Shown: positions 32,563 to 41,392 of the stretch, in pieces
Layout: each line of letters begins with the position of its first letter
How positions within the stretch are numbered: position 1 is the stretch's first letter
Origin: an uncultured Clostridia bacterium
GTDB taxonomy: Bacteria > Bacillota > Clostridia > Oscillospirales > Acutalibacteraceae
Reading direction: 5' to 3'
Length of the DNA stretch: 64,000 nucleotides
Assembly (NCBI GenBank): GCA_944380875.1
Contig: CALWJA010000063.1
Coordinates: forward strand, 1-64,000
Program-made: the position numbers and the translations under genes
The notes under the pieces: model-generated
The model's input: only the letters and a program-made list of their open reading frames with translations
Database searches by the model: none
What the model was told of the DNA's origin: nothing

Positions 32563-33939
32563 TCATTTGAGACTTGCCAGCGCAGCTGCTACTCCCTGGG
32601 GAACACTTGCTTCAAACATCTCTGTCGGTTTCTGAGAAAGACCTTCCGCCCGGCGACGTATCATGTCCAATGCTATGGAGGAAGCCCGTATGCGCAGAGA
32701 TTCCCGAGATTTCACTCTTCCGGGAGGATCCATACGCCTTACCCATGTATGTTCTCCGTCGCATAAAGCGATAAATACAAGCCCTACCGGTTTTTCCGGC
32801 GTACCGCCGCCAGGGCCGGCCACACCCGTAATGCCGATTCCCAGATCCGCGCCGGCCGCCAGCCGGATTCCTTCCGCCATAGCCTTTGCCGTCTGGAAGC
32901 TTACGGCGCCGTAATCGCGAAGGGTTTCCTCCGGGACTCCCAAAAACTGCGCCTTGGCTTCGTTGGCGTAGGTGACCATACTGAGCCGGAGCACGTCGGA
33001 AGCGCCGGGGACATCCGTTATGCGTTTTGCCAGAAGGCCTCCCGTGCAGGATTCCGCCGCTCCAAAGGTCCAGCCCTTTTCTTCCAGGAGCGCCACCACT
33101 GTATTTTCCAGGCAGCTGTCGGAGGTCCCGTCTTCATTCACTGTATAAATTACATCCCCCAGCCTGCGCCGGATTTCCCGGATCATCGGCTCACAGAGAC
33201 GTTCTGCCTCTGCCTCGGATGCCGCCCGGGCCGTAACCCGGATAAACATTTCATTTTCCTTGGCATATGTGGCCGCCGTAGGGTTTTCGCTTTCCGTCAG
33301 ATCCGCGATCCGTTCTGCCGCAGCTCCTTCGCCCATACCAAACACCCGCATCATGCGGGACAAAATCACGCCCTCTGAAAAACGCTTCAGATAGGGCACT
33401 CCGTATTGCTTCAGCATGGGGATGAGCTCCGAAGGAGGGCCCGGAAACATCATCACAAGGGAACCGTTCTCGCTGTAAAAGGCACATCCCGGCGCCGTGC
33501 CAAAATCGTTGGGGAATACCTGGCATCCTTCGGGAAGCATGGCCTGCCGAAACTGGCTTTCGCCGCATTCTCTTCCCTTGAAATAGGCTTCGATCCTCCG
33601 TTTGCTCTCTTCATGGAGAACAAGGTGTCTTCCTGCGGCCGCGGCCACGGTCTCTTTTGTCAGATCATCCCCCGTGGGTCCCAGTCCACCTGTGGTGACC
33701 ACCAGGTCGCTTCTTTTGAAAGCCGTTCCCATAGCGTCCGCCAGCCGCTGGGGATTATCTCCCACAACAGTAGAATACAAAACGCTGATGCCAAGACTGT
33801 TCAGTTCACGGGCCACCAAAGCGGCGTCGGTGTTTATGGTGTGTCCAAGAAGGAGCTCTGTCCCCACTGCGAGGATTTCCGCCGTTTGGGGCGCTTTCCG
33901 TCCTTCCCGCTTTTCTTCATGCATTCTGTCCATATTCAT
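32563..33939 (-). CDS. cinA: CinA: competence/damage-inducible protein A, NMN amidohydrolase
   Basis: About 458 residues from the ATG at 33939 (or 33933/33924 in frame). N-terminal MoCF domain with VGTELLLGHTINTDAAL, TTGGLGPTGDDLTKE and FPGPPSELIPML; C-terminal CinA domain with AAESCTGGLLAKRITDVPG, GITGVAGPGGGTPEKPVG. The family cleaves NMN or acts as ADP-ribose pyrophosphatase. A strong AAAGGAG (33969-33975) lies 29 nt upstream of the ATG and a hairpin in between could bring them together. Downstream are sortase and the MoCF-like gene, 70 nt away. Confidence 0.9.
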   Translation of the reverse strand: MNMDRMHEEKREGRKAPQTAEILAVGTELLLGHTINTDAALVARELNSLGISVLYSTVVGDNPQRLADAMGTAFKRSDLVVTTGGLGPTGDDLTKETVAAAAGRHLVLHEESKRRIEAYFKGRECGESQFRQAMLPEGCQVFPNDFGTAPGCAFYSENGSLVMMFPGPPSELIPMLKQYGVPYLKRFSEGVILSRMMRVFGMGEGAAAERIADLTESENPTAATYAKENEMFIRVTARAASEAEAERLCEPMIREIRRRLGDVIYTVNEDGTSDSCLENTVVALLEEKGWTFGAAESCTGGLLAKRITDVPGASDVLRLSMVTYANEAKAQFLGVPEETLRDYGAVSFQTAKAMAEGIRLAAGADLGIGITGVAGPGGGTPEKPVGLVFIALCDGEHTWVRRMDPPGRVKSRESLRIRASSIALDMIRRRAEGLSQKPTEMFEASVPQGVAAALASLK

Positions 33940-33975
33940 ATATAAAGCCGGTATACAAAGGCCGGCGTCTCCTTT
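33940..33975 (-). promoter_or_regulatory. Hairpin-bridged ribosome binding site of cinA
   Basis: Minus strand AAAGGAG (33969-33975), then arms GCCGG (33962-33966) / CCGGC (33947-33951) with a 10-nt loop, then TTTATAT and ATG 33939. Linear spacing is 29 nt; with the 20-nt hairpin folded out it becomes 9 nt, an ideal distance. No other purine-rich site stands near any in-frame ATG. Confidence 0.6.
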
Positions 33976-34042
33976 CCGTTGCAAATGAATACCCTTTCAA
34001 GGGAACTATACTCCGTATTTTCTCACCCAAATTCCATACGCC

Positions 34043-35215
34043 TTAAGGCGCAATTCTGGTTATGGAAGCGTTATCTACACATTCCTGAATAAGGGCTTCC
34101 GCATCCAAGGCAGCTTCCGCATCCAGAACGGCCTGCAATTCGGGCTTTGTCCTGGGGTGGCGGGGGGTGAACACGGTGCAGCAATCCTCGAAAGGCTGAA
34201 TGGAAATCTCAAAGGTATCGATGTCCCGGGCAATCTTGACAATTTCGCTTTTATCCATGCCGATCAGAGGCCGGAAAACTGGCATGCCGGCAGCGGCATC
34301 TGTGCACGCGATAGCCTGCAGCGTCTGGCTGGCTACCTGGCCCAGGCTCTCCCCGGTAATTAAAGCACGGCATTTTTCTTTAACTGCAATTCTTTCCGCC
34401 ACGCGCATCATAAAACGACGCATAATAATGGTGAAATATTCCTCCGGGCAGTTTTGCAAAATAGCTTCCTGCACCTTGGCGAAAGGAACGGTAAACATAA
34501 ACATCCGCCCCGCATAGGCGCTGACCTTTTTCAGCAGATCTTTTACCTTCTGTTCCGCCCGTTCGCTGGTATAGGGAGGGCTGGCAAAATGCACAGGGGT
34601 CAGCTCCAACCCTCTTTTTGCCATGCACCAAGCAGCCACAGGGCTGTCGATTCCTCCGGAAATCAGGATGGCCGCCTTGCCTCCCGTGCCCACGGGGATA
34701 CCGCCCGCTCCCGGTATAGGCTGCCCGTGGATATACGCTCCGAAATCCCGGATCTCCACCCGGACTACAATATCCGGCTCATGCACGTCTACCTGCAAAT
34801 GAGGAAATTCCTCCAGAAGCTTCGCCCCCACCTCTGCGGAAATTTCCGGGGACGTATAGGGGAAGGCTTTATCGGAACGTTTGGACTCCACTTTAAAGGT
34901 ACGGCAGCGGTTCAACTGTTCCCGCAGATATTCACAGGCGCCCGGAAGGATGGCATCCATGGATTTCTCCGTTACACCCGCTCTGGAAAAAGCCACAATG
35001 CCGAAAATCCGGCGGATCCTTTCCACGGCTGCCTCCATATCGGCGGATTCATCCTTTGGTTCCACATATACAGTAGATTGCGCTGTCCGCACTGTGAATG
35101 CGCCAACCGGTGCCAATCTGCGTTTGATATTTTTTAAGAGCACCGCTTCAAAAGTATTTCGGTTAAGACCTTTTAAAACAATCTCGCCCAATTTAATCAA
35201 AATAATTTCCTTCAT
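34043..35215 (-). CDS. thiI: tRNA 4-thiouridine synthase ThiI
   Basis: 390 residues from ATG 35215 (MKEIILIKLGEIVLKGLN, the conserved family start; GTG two codons upstream is an alternative). NFLD, THUMP (about 60-165) and PP-loop AMP-binding domain with SGGIDSPVAAWCMAKRG. No C-terminal rhodanese extension, as in most Firmicutes ThiI, where sulfur comes directly from a dedicated cysteine desulfurase. Cys-containing CCTVFTPRHPRTKP is present near the end. The dedicated desulfurase gene lies 80 nt upstream in the same direction. Confidence 0.95.
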   Translation of the reverse strand: MKEIILIKLGEIVLKGLNRNTFEAVLLKNIKRRLAPVGAFTVRTAQSTVYVEPKDESADMEAAVERIRRIFGIVAFSRAGVTEKSMDAILPGACEYLREQLNRCRTFKVESKRSDKAFPYTSPEISAEVGAKLLEEFPHLQVDVHEPDIVVRVEIRDFGAYIHGQPIPGAGGIPVGTGGKAAILISGGIDSPVAAWCMAKRGLELTPVHFASPPYTSERAEQKVKDLLKKVSAYAGRMFMFTVPFAKVQEAILQNCPEEYFTIIMRRFMMRVAERIAVKEKCRALITGESLGQVASQTLQAIACTDAAAGMPVFRPLIGMDKSEIVKIARDIDTFEISIQPFEDCCTVFTPRHPRTKPELQAVLDAEAALDAEALIQECVDNASITRIAP

Positions 35216-35295
35216 ATGCACGTACACGTTCCTTTTCAATATACTCTTTGTATTATTGATGATAAATATAATAGAATTAAATACTTACAGCCCGG

Positions 35296-36501
35296 TTAAA
35301 CGCGCTTTAACCCTTTTCTCGCCAAAACAGAGAGGCCTTCTTCCAGAGCGCAGGCGAAAGCATCCACGTCTTCTTCCCCGTTCATCCGGGAAAAGCTGAC
35401 CCGAAGGGAGGAGGCTATTTCTTCCTTGGGAAGTCCCATAGCGGACAACACATGGCTTTCCTTCCCTTTGGCGCAAGCGGAACCTGTGGATACGAACACG
35501 CCTCTTTCCGCAAGAAAATGCAGCATGGTTTCTGCGCGTACGGTGCCTGCGGAAAAATTCACAATATAGGGGATTCCCTTTTCCAGAGAATGGATTTTTA
35601 CCTGGGGAATAGCCTGCAGCCTTTCCCGCAAGAGCTTGTTTAGCCCCCGTATCCGCTCTTCCTCTTTTTTCAGATCGGGAAGGGCCCCTACTGCCGCAGC
35701 AAAAGCGGATATGGCCGGCATAGGCTCCGTGCCGGGGCGAATATTCTGTTCCTGGCCGCCTCCGAAAACCCGGGAAGCCAGATGTACCCCCCGCCGAATA
35801 TACAGCGCGCCGATACCTTTAGGGCCATGGATTTTGTGGCCGCTTACCGTCATCAAATCCACCCCCATGTCTGCCGGGCGCAGGGGGATTTTGCCGAAAG
35901 CCTGCACCGCGTCTACATGGAAAAGGGCAGGCGCTTTTTTCTCCCGGATAGCCTGGGCGGCAGCTTCCAGAGGCAGGATGGAACCCACTTCATTGTTCAC
36001 CGCCATCATGCTTACCAATATGGTTTCGGATGTTACCGCGTCAAAGACCTGTTCCGGCGCAATCCATCCAAAGGAATCCGGCATAAGATATGTAACGGAA
36101 AAGCCCTCTTTTTCCAATTGCTTCATAGCATTGAGTACGGCAGGATGTTCTATTGCCGTTGTTACAATATGCTTGCCTCTTCGTATTCTGCCGTAGGCCG
36201 CTCCAAAAACAGCTATGTTATCGGCCTCCGTTCCTCCAGATGTAAAAACAATTTCCTCCGGGCGGCAGAAAAGGGCTTTTGCCACTGTCTCCCGGCTTTT
36301 CCGCATTTCCTGCTCGGCCAGGAACCCCAGAGTATGGAGGGAAGAAGGATTACCCCAGTTATCTTCCATAGAACGGACCGCGGCTTCCACCGCCTCCCGG
36401 CAAGGCTGGGTAGTGGAGGAATTATCCAGATATGCCCGAATCTTTTTCCCCGTTTCCTTTGCAGAGCCCGTCTGCTTTTCTGTCTCTCGGTTTTGCTGCA
36501 T
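35296..36501 (-). CDS. Cysteine desulfurase (NifS/IscS class, ThiI partner)
   Basis: 401 residues from ATG 36501 (AAAAAGGAGAGAAGATCTAC upstream). The frame runs 53 codons further but those lack a start signal and family similarity. PLP enzyme: AYLDNSSTTQP, EEIVFTSGGTEADNIAVFGA, ATAIEHPAV region, HVDAVQAFGKIP, Schiff-base lysine in SGHKIHGPKGIGALY, and the catalytic cysteine loop VSTGSACAKGKESH, which is the short-loop type of NifS-like enzymes feeding ThiI. Forms a pair with thiI (tRNA s4U8). Confidence 0.92.
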   Translation of the reverse strand: MQQNRETEKQTGSAKETGKKIRAYLDNSSTTQPCREAVEAAVRSMEDNWGNPSSLHTLGFLAEQEMRKSRETVAKALFCRPEEIVFTSGGTEADNIAVFGAAYGRIRRGKHIVTTAIEHPAVLNAMKQLEKEGFSVTYLMPDSFGWIAPEQVFDAVTSETILVSMMAVNNEVGSILPLEAAAQAIREKKAPALFHVDAVQAFGKIPLRPADMGVDLMTVSGHKIHGPKGIGALYIRRGVHLASRVFGGGQEQNIRPGTEPMPAISAFAAAVGALPDLKKEEERIRGLNKLLRERLQAIPQVKIHSLEKGIPYIVNFSAGTVRAETMLHFLAERGVFVSTGSACAKGKESHVLSAMGLPKEEIASSLRVSFSRMNGEEDVDAFACALEEGLSVLARKGLKRV

Positions 36502-36923
36502 GTAGATCTTCTCTCCTTTTTCGGCCCGGTTCTTCCGGATACCTCCATTCCCATACCTGCATGTTTCTTTCAAAAATCTGGGCATGGCTGCTTTCTCCAG
36601 CGACATCCGGAATTCTACAAGTGTGCTGGGGCAAATTTTCTCCTGTGCGAAAGGATACACCTATCCGCAAATACTATCTGTCTTATTATACAACAAACCA
36701 TATCTTTAGGCAAACACATGGGAGCCTTTTCCATGATCCAATAAACAGCAAATGGTTCTTCCTATCTCTTGTCATCCGTGCGTTCCAATGATAGAATGAA
36801 AAAGAAAAGAATATCCAAAACTATCCTATTTATGGCAGGATATCGCTTTGCCCGCGTACCGGTTATTTATTAAAAAAACGCATATACTAAAACACAGCTT
36901 ACGGAAAGTCAGGAGGTCTTGTT

Positions 36924-38288
36924 ATGGACATACCCGCCCTTGTTTCCCGCCAGAAAGATTACTTTTATGGAGGCGCCACCTTGGACACTGCAGGCAGGAA
37001 AGAAGCTCTCATAGCGCTTCGAAACGCCATTCTTTCCCGGGAAAAGGACATTTCCGACGCCCTATATAAAGACCTGCGCAAAGCTCCCTTTGAAAGTTAT
37101 ATGAGCGAGATCGGCATGGTGATGGACGAGCTCGGTTATATACTGAAGCATCTGGAAAAATGGGCAAAGCCTCGGAAGGTTCCCACCCCGTTTTCTCAGT
37201 TCCCCGGCCGCAGCTTCATCTGGAAAGAACCCTATGGCACGGTGCTTATTATGTCTCCATGGAACTATCCTTTTATGCTGAGTCTGGATCCCCTTATCGG
37301 CGCTGTTGCCGCGGGGAATTGTGTCATACTAAAGCCTTCCGCTTACGCTCCACATACCAGCCGTATTCTGGCGGAACTGATCGGCTCTGTATTTTCACCC
37401 TCCCATGTAGCTGTGGTGGAAGGGGGAAGGGAGGAAAACAGCGCCCTTTTGGAGCAGCGTTTTGATTTCATCTTTTTTACGGGGAGTGTTTCCGTAGGAA
37501 AACTGGTTATGGAAAAAGCCTCCCGGAATTTGACGCCTGTTGCCTTGGAGCTGGGCGGCAAAAGCCCCTGCATTATCGACGAAACCGCCAATCTGCCTTT
37601 GGCAGCCCACAGGCTTGTGTTTGGCAAACTCCTGAACGCAGGGCAGACTTGTGTAGCTCCTGATTACGTGCTGGTTAAGAAGGAACGGAAAGAAGACCTG
37701 ATTCGTCTCTTAAAAAGCAATATACACGATGCGCTGGGGGAAAATCCTGAGAAAAACCCCGAATATCCTAAAATTATCAATGAAAAGCATTTCCGGAGAC
37801 TGCTCGATATACTGGAAGGAGAAACCATTCTTCTGGGCGGCAGCGCCGATGAAAACTCTCTCACCATAGCTCCTACCGTAACGGAGGCCACAGCGGATAG
37901 CCCCTCTATGCAGGAGGAGATTTTCGGGCCCATTCTCCCCATCCTCACTTATGATAAACCCGACGATGCCATCCGTTTCATTCGGGAACGGGAAAAGCCT
38001 TTGGCTCTCTATCTCTTTACCCAAAGCAGTGCTTTTGAAAAACGTATCCTTCGGGAAGTTTCCTTCGGCGGTGGCTGCATAAACGATACCATCATTCATC
38101 TTGCCACTCACCATTTGCCTTTCGGCGGAGTAGGTCACAGCGGAATGGGTTCCTATCACGGTAAAAAGAGCTTTGATACCTTTACCCATGAAAAAAGCAT
38201 TATGAAAAAATCTTCTATGGATATGCCCGTCCGCTATCATCCCTATACGGAAAAGAAAATGAAAATGCTGAAAAAAGTCATGAAGTAA
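36924..38288 (+). CDS. Aldehyde dehydrogenase, class 3 (fatty-aldehyde) type
   Basis: 454 residues, the short ALDH length of class 3 enzymes and of coniferyl/fatty aldehyde dehydrogenases. Seen: YGTVLIMSPWNYPFMLSLDP, the NAD site FFTGSVSVGKLVM, the glutamate block LELGGKSPCIID and catalytic cysteine in NAGQTCVAPDYVLV. C-terminal FGGCINDT region and GMGSYHGKKSFDTFTHEKS. Ends KKMKMLKKVMK, a basic tail. AGGAGGTCTTGTT precedes the ATG. Single gene with a terminator. Confidence 0.93.
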   Translation: MDIPALVSRQKDYFYGGATLDTAGRKEALIALRNAILSREKDISDALYKDLRKAPFESYMSEIGMVMDELGYILKHLEKWAKPRKVPTPFSQFPGRSFIWKEPYGTVLIMSPWNYPFMLSLDPLIGAVAAGNCVILKPSAYAPHTSRILAELIGSVFSPSHVAVVEGGREENSALLEQRFDFIFFTGSVSVGKLVMEKASRNLTPVALELGGKSPCIIDETANLPLAAHRLVFGKLLNAGQTCVAPDYVLVKKERKEDLIRLLKSNIHDALGENPEKNPEYPKIINEKHFRRLLDILEGETILLGGSADENSLTIAPTVTEATADSPSMQEEIFGPILPILTYDKPDDAIRFIREREKPLALYLFTQSSAFEKRILREVSFGGGCINDTIIHLATHHLPFGGVGHSGMGSYHGKKSFDTFTHEKSIMKKSSMDMPVRYHPYTEKKMKMLKKVMK

Positions 38289-38330
38289 GAAAGGAACGGG
38301 AGGAATTTCTTCTCCAAGAGCGTATACAAA

Positions 38331-38365
38331 AAAAGAGGGGGGGTGGTGAGCACCCTCCTCTTTTT
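38331..38365. terminator. Terminator between convergent ALDH and lipoprotein genes
   Basis: AAAGAGGGGGGG...CCCTCCTCTTTTT hairpin with T run on the plus strand and A run on the other side. Confidence 0.7.
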
Positions 38366-38392
38366 ATATCTTGATTTCATCTTTCTATTGGC

Positions 38393-39595
38393 TTATGAAA
38401 ACTTCAAATCGGATTCCTTGATATAGTAGAGGCGGTATGGCATCTCCTGGTTGATGGAAGGATCTCTTCCTCCCATTACAATCAGCACATCGTTGTTTAC
38501 ATCCCTGAAAATATTTACAAACTGGTAATTCCTGTCATCCGCAAAGAAAGAGCTTTTGCGGATATTTCCGGTCTTCATATCCAGAAGATATAGGGCGTTG
38601 CTCTCATTATTAGAACAAAATAATAGCCTTGTGTCTGAATACTGAGTTGCATCATATGCCATTTTATGCACAATATCTAAATCCATAAACTTTTCCAAAC
38701 CTGCATCTGTAATTCTCCCGAAGAAGCGGGTGGAACTGATATTTTGATAATACATGAGTCCGTCCGAATAGGTAAAATAGGCTATGCGCTGGCGCAGCTC
38801 ATCCTCCCTATCGGAAATGCCGGTGACATCCTTGGATTCCAGAAGCTGCATATTCCTATCATAAACGTCTACCCGCAGCTGCACGGAATCCTCGGTTTCC
38901 TTCACAACTAATAAAAGGGAGATCGTATCCCCGTCTGTATAAACGCATCGCACCGATTCGCCTAGGGCTTTCGCATCGTCGAAAGGAAAGCTTTTGAGAA
39001 TTTTCTTTTCGTTTGTGGAAAGATTATATTCCTCTACTCGGCTCTCATTGGCCATCACCTTCACAAAAAGCAGCCTGTCTCCATCGCTGACCATGGAATT
39101 AAAATAGAATGAACCGGCTTCGGAATATAGTTCCGACATGGTATGGCTTCCCAGATCCAGATCCATCAGCCGCGAAACGGGTTCTTCCCCCTCCATGGTC
39201 ACAACAAATGTGAACAGATGGTTCTGCAGAACCACGCCATGCAGCGGCCGCAAATAACCATTCTGAATGGAGCCCAGCTTTACGCTTTCCCCAGTAGCAA
39301 ATGTATACTGATGAAATTCCCACTCTGTTTCACTTGCTCCATACTTCATATATACAAAGCCGCCGTTGGTCGGGGTGATCATTCCGTTGGCTTCGATTTT
39401 TCCGATTTCTTCATTCTGCCCATTATAGATGGAAAGGGGCCTGTGGTCACTTTCGCCAGAGGTTCCATTGCTTTCATTCCCGGAGACATCCGTGCCGCTC
39501 CCGTTTGCCTGCGAAGAGGCTCCCTCCGGCCCGGCGCAGGCCCCAAGGCCAAGGATCATCACAAGGGATAGCAGCAAAGTCAACAGCTTTTTCAT
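38393..39595 (-). CDS. Secreted lipoprotein, beta-propeller-like, unknown function
   Basis: 400 residues from ATG 39595 (GGAGGGAGAGAAA upstream). A lipoprotein signal peptide (KKLLTLLLSLVMILGLGAC, lipidation Cys at about 20) followed by a Gly/Ser/Asn linker (about 22-50). The mature part has regularly spaced beta-hairpin units (GDRLLFVKV, GDTISLLLV, DGLMYYQ, TRLLFCSNN, DVLIVMGG), the look of a six- or seven-blade propeller such as DUF5050-type proteins. Preceded by the C39-like peptidase and a 17-bp inverted repeat. Function not known. Confidence 0.75.
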   Translation of the reverse strand: MKKLLTLLLSLVMILGLGACAGPEGASSQANGSGTDVSGNESNGTSGESDHRPLSIYNGQNEEIGKIEANGMITPTNGGFVYMKYGASETEWEFHQYTFATGESVKLGSIQNGYLRPLHGVVLQNHLFTFVVTMEGEEPVSRLMDLDLGSHTMSELYSEAGSFYFNSMVSDGDRLLFVKVMANESRVEEYNLSTNEKKILKSFPFDDAKALGESVRCVYTDGDTISLLLVVKETEDSVQLRVDVYDRNMQLLESKDVTGISDREDELRQRIAYFTYSDGLMYYQNISSTRFFGRITDAGLEKFMDLDIVHKMAYDATQYSDTRLLFCSNNESNALYLLDMKTGNIRKSSFFADDRNYQFVNIFRDVNNDVLIVMGGRDPSINQEMPYRLYYIKESDLKFS

Positions 39596-39616
39596 TTTCT
39601 CTCCCTCCAATCTGTA

Positions 39617-39656
39617 GATGCCTGAGCCTGCATATATACATGCAGGCTCAGGCATC
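39617..39656. repeat. Perfect 17-bp inverted repeat without T run
   Basis: Arms GATGCCTGAGCCTGCAT (39617-39633) and ATGCAGGCTCAGGCATC (39640-39656), loop ATATAC. It sits between the C39-like peptidase stop and the lipoprotein ribosome binding site. No T run on either strand, so it is not an ordinary terminator; possible RNA processing or mRNA-protecting structure. Confidence 0.8.
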
Positions 39657-39666
39657 CTCTACTATC

Positions 39667-40422
39667 TTACCACACTAACGTTCTGCAAATACGTGCAAGA
39701 TCTCCTACACTATGCTCAGTATACGTAGGACACGTTCCATAATAAGGATATCCCAACTGTGTCCCGCCCAAAGGATCCGCAAGCTCCACCTTGGATTTAT
39801 CCGTATACACAGCTCTCACATTCAAGCAATGCCCCTGTGTAGGATAAAGCCAATCCGAATAATTATCTGCCTCTATACACATAAAAGCAGGGACATCATT
39901 TGTAGCAATTGCCGTATACGACAGAAGACCTATGGAATTTGCACTGGGATTATCTACACGCAAATAGGTATACCGACTCTGTTTTTGATTCATATAGGGA
40001 GCAATAGCAGTATCCCGAGTTCCTCCAATACTGCTGGACGTTCCCATAGCCGAAGCAATACTGGACTGTGAATAAACGTTTCCTGTAATATACTTAAGTG
40101 CACTTTTTACACAGGCAGGCACACAATATATATCATTTTCCTGCCGGTATATTGTAAAACCGGGGAGGGTAAATTTGGAAAGCCGAGTTTGCACAGGGCT
40201 ATTTTTTAGAGCCTCAACGGACGCAAGTTTTTCCTCGATCTTCTCTAACTCTTCCTCAGAAAATTCCTGTGTTCTATCGGTATCAAAAATAACGCCCGTG
40301 TATGGTACACCATTTTCTTCTTCAGACTCCGTTGCAGGTTCCGTATCGGCATAGGCGCTTACGCCAAAAGACAGAAGCATTGCAATGGACAAAATCGAAG
40401 CAATCCATTTTTTCATAATCAT
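39667..40422 (-). CDS. Secreted C39-like papain-fold peptidase
   Basis: 251 residues (ATG at 40422, or 40416 with better spacing from AGGAG). Signal peptide about 1-25 (MIMKKWIASILSIAMLLSFG...AYA). A Glu-rich pro-like segment (about 26-75) precedes the catalytic domain. C39-type residues: Gln94, Cys100 in DIYCVPACVKSAL, His198 in QGHCLNV and Asp216 in ADPLGG, all in the right order. No ABC transporter is fused or adjacent, so it is a free secreted protease-like protein rather than a bacteriocin processing exporter. Next gene downstream is the lipoprotein. Confidence 0.82.
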   Translation of the reverse strand: MIMKKWIASILSIAMLLSFGVSAYADTEPATESEEENGVPYTGVIFDTDRTQEFSEEELEKIEEKLASVEALKNSPVQTRLSKFTLPGFTIYRQENDIYCVPACVKSALKYITGNVYSQSSIASAMGTSSSIGGTRDTAIAPYMNQKQSRYTYLRVDNPSANSIGLLSYTAIATNDVPAFMCIEADNYSDWLYPTQGHCLNVRAVYTDKSKVELADPLGGTQLGYPYYGTCPTYTEHSVGDLARICRTLVW

Positions 40423-40504
40423 GCACTCCTACCTTTCTTTACATAAGATATAAAATATTACTCGCCAACCAATATGCAACGCATTTTATACTTCTTCCGT
40501 CACC

Positions 40505-40591
40505 TCACTTTTCATTAAGAATTGGATGGCCGGTGGCGGTCAATACCTTTAGCCACCTCCTTTTTTCGCCTTCCGGCTTCTGCATTTGCAT
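40505..40591 (-). CDS. 28-codon ORF with internal ribosome binding site and hairpin
   Basis: ATG 40591 to TGA 40505 encodes MQMQKPEGEKRRWLKVLTAT and ends GHPILNEK. No good ribosome binding site precedes the ATG, but AAAGGAGG occurs inside, upstream of an in-frame TTG that would give a 12-residue peptide (MTATGHPILNEK). A GGTGGC / GCCACC stem (14-nt loop) overlaps that internal start. Possibly a leader peptide or a small repeated element rather than a protein gene. Confidence 0.4.
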   Translation of the reverse strand: MQMQKPEGEKRRWLKVLTATGHPILNEK

Positions 40592-40619
40592 TAAAAATCT
40601 GTTTTCTCCATTCGTCGAA

Positions 40620-41135
40620 TCAACAGGAAACGGGCTTTTCCATTATGTAGTCGTCCATGAAAAATCCGTTGCCAATATCCGCCTTCTGTTCCCGGACGGT
40701 TACAAGCCCCATGGCCTTATAGGCTGCGATAGTGTTGCTGTTATGGCGGTTTACTGTAAGCCATATCTTGGAAAGCCCCCGCTGCCTGCAGAGATCTTCC
40801 AAAAAGTTCATCGCCTGGCGAGCATAGCCCTTTCCTCTATTCTCCTTCTGCAGGTAAAGCTTGCTCAGAAACAGTTCCCCGTTTTCCGCGTGTATACCTG
40901 TATAGCCGATAGCTCTTCCCTCCAGCAAAAGCAGAAAATATTCATATCCATTGGCGATCTGCTCCGTAACAGCCGGAATCGATTGAAATTTTTCCACCAT
41001 GTATTCTACCTGAGCCGCGCCAATGATAGGCGTAAAATGCTCATGCCAAATTTTTTCCGCTAAAGTACAAAGCTCTTCTATATTACTAGAAGTTTTTACA
41101 GGATAAAATTCAACAGTATGGATACGATCTTTCAT
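40620..41135 (-). CDS. GNAT-family N-acetyltransferase
   Basis: 171 residues from ATG 41135 (AAGGAAT upstream). GNAT fold with the acetyl-CoA pyrophosphate loop QKENRGKGYARQAMNFL, preceded by YTGIHAENGELFLSKLYL and followed by LTVNRHNSNTIAAYKAMGLV. The gene ends in DDYIMEKPVSC. It resembles ribosomal-protein or small-molecule acetyltransferases; the substrate is unknown. Followed by an unclear 28-codon ORF and the C39-like peptidase. Confidence 0.88.
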   Translation of the reverse strand: MKDRIHTVEFYPVKTSSNIEELCTLAEKIWHEHFTPIIGAAQVEYMVEKFQSIPAVTEQIANGYEYFLLLLEGRAIGYTGIHAENGELFLSKLYLQKENRGKGYARQAMNFLEDLCRQRGLSKIWLTVNRHNSNTIAAYKAMGLVTVREQKADIGNGFFMDDYIMEKPVSC

Positions 41136-41392
41136 GTACAGCACATTCCTTTCCAACTTCCCTATACCGAAAAGTAAATACTCCTACTATATCAACGAAT
41201 TTTCTATAAATAATTTTCTTCTATATTGTAATTTTAGTATAATAAGCACATTATATAATTCTACATAAGATTTTATTAGGTGAATTTTTTCTTCTTGCAC
41301 TTTATATATCTTTGTTTGGGAACCGTTGCAAGGGGCGAGAGGGTAGGCTATAATAAAGAAAAAACAGAATGCAAAATAAAAGGGGGATTTCT

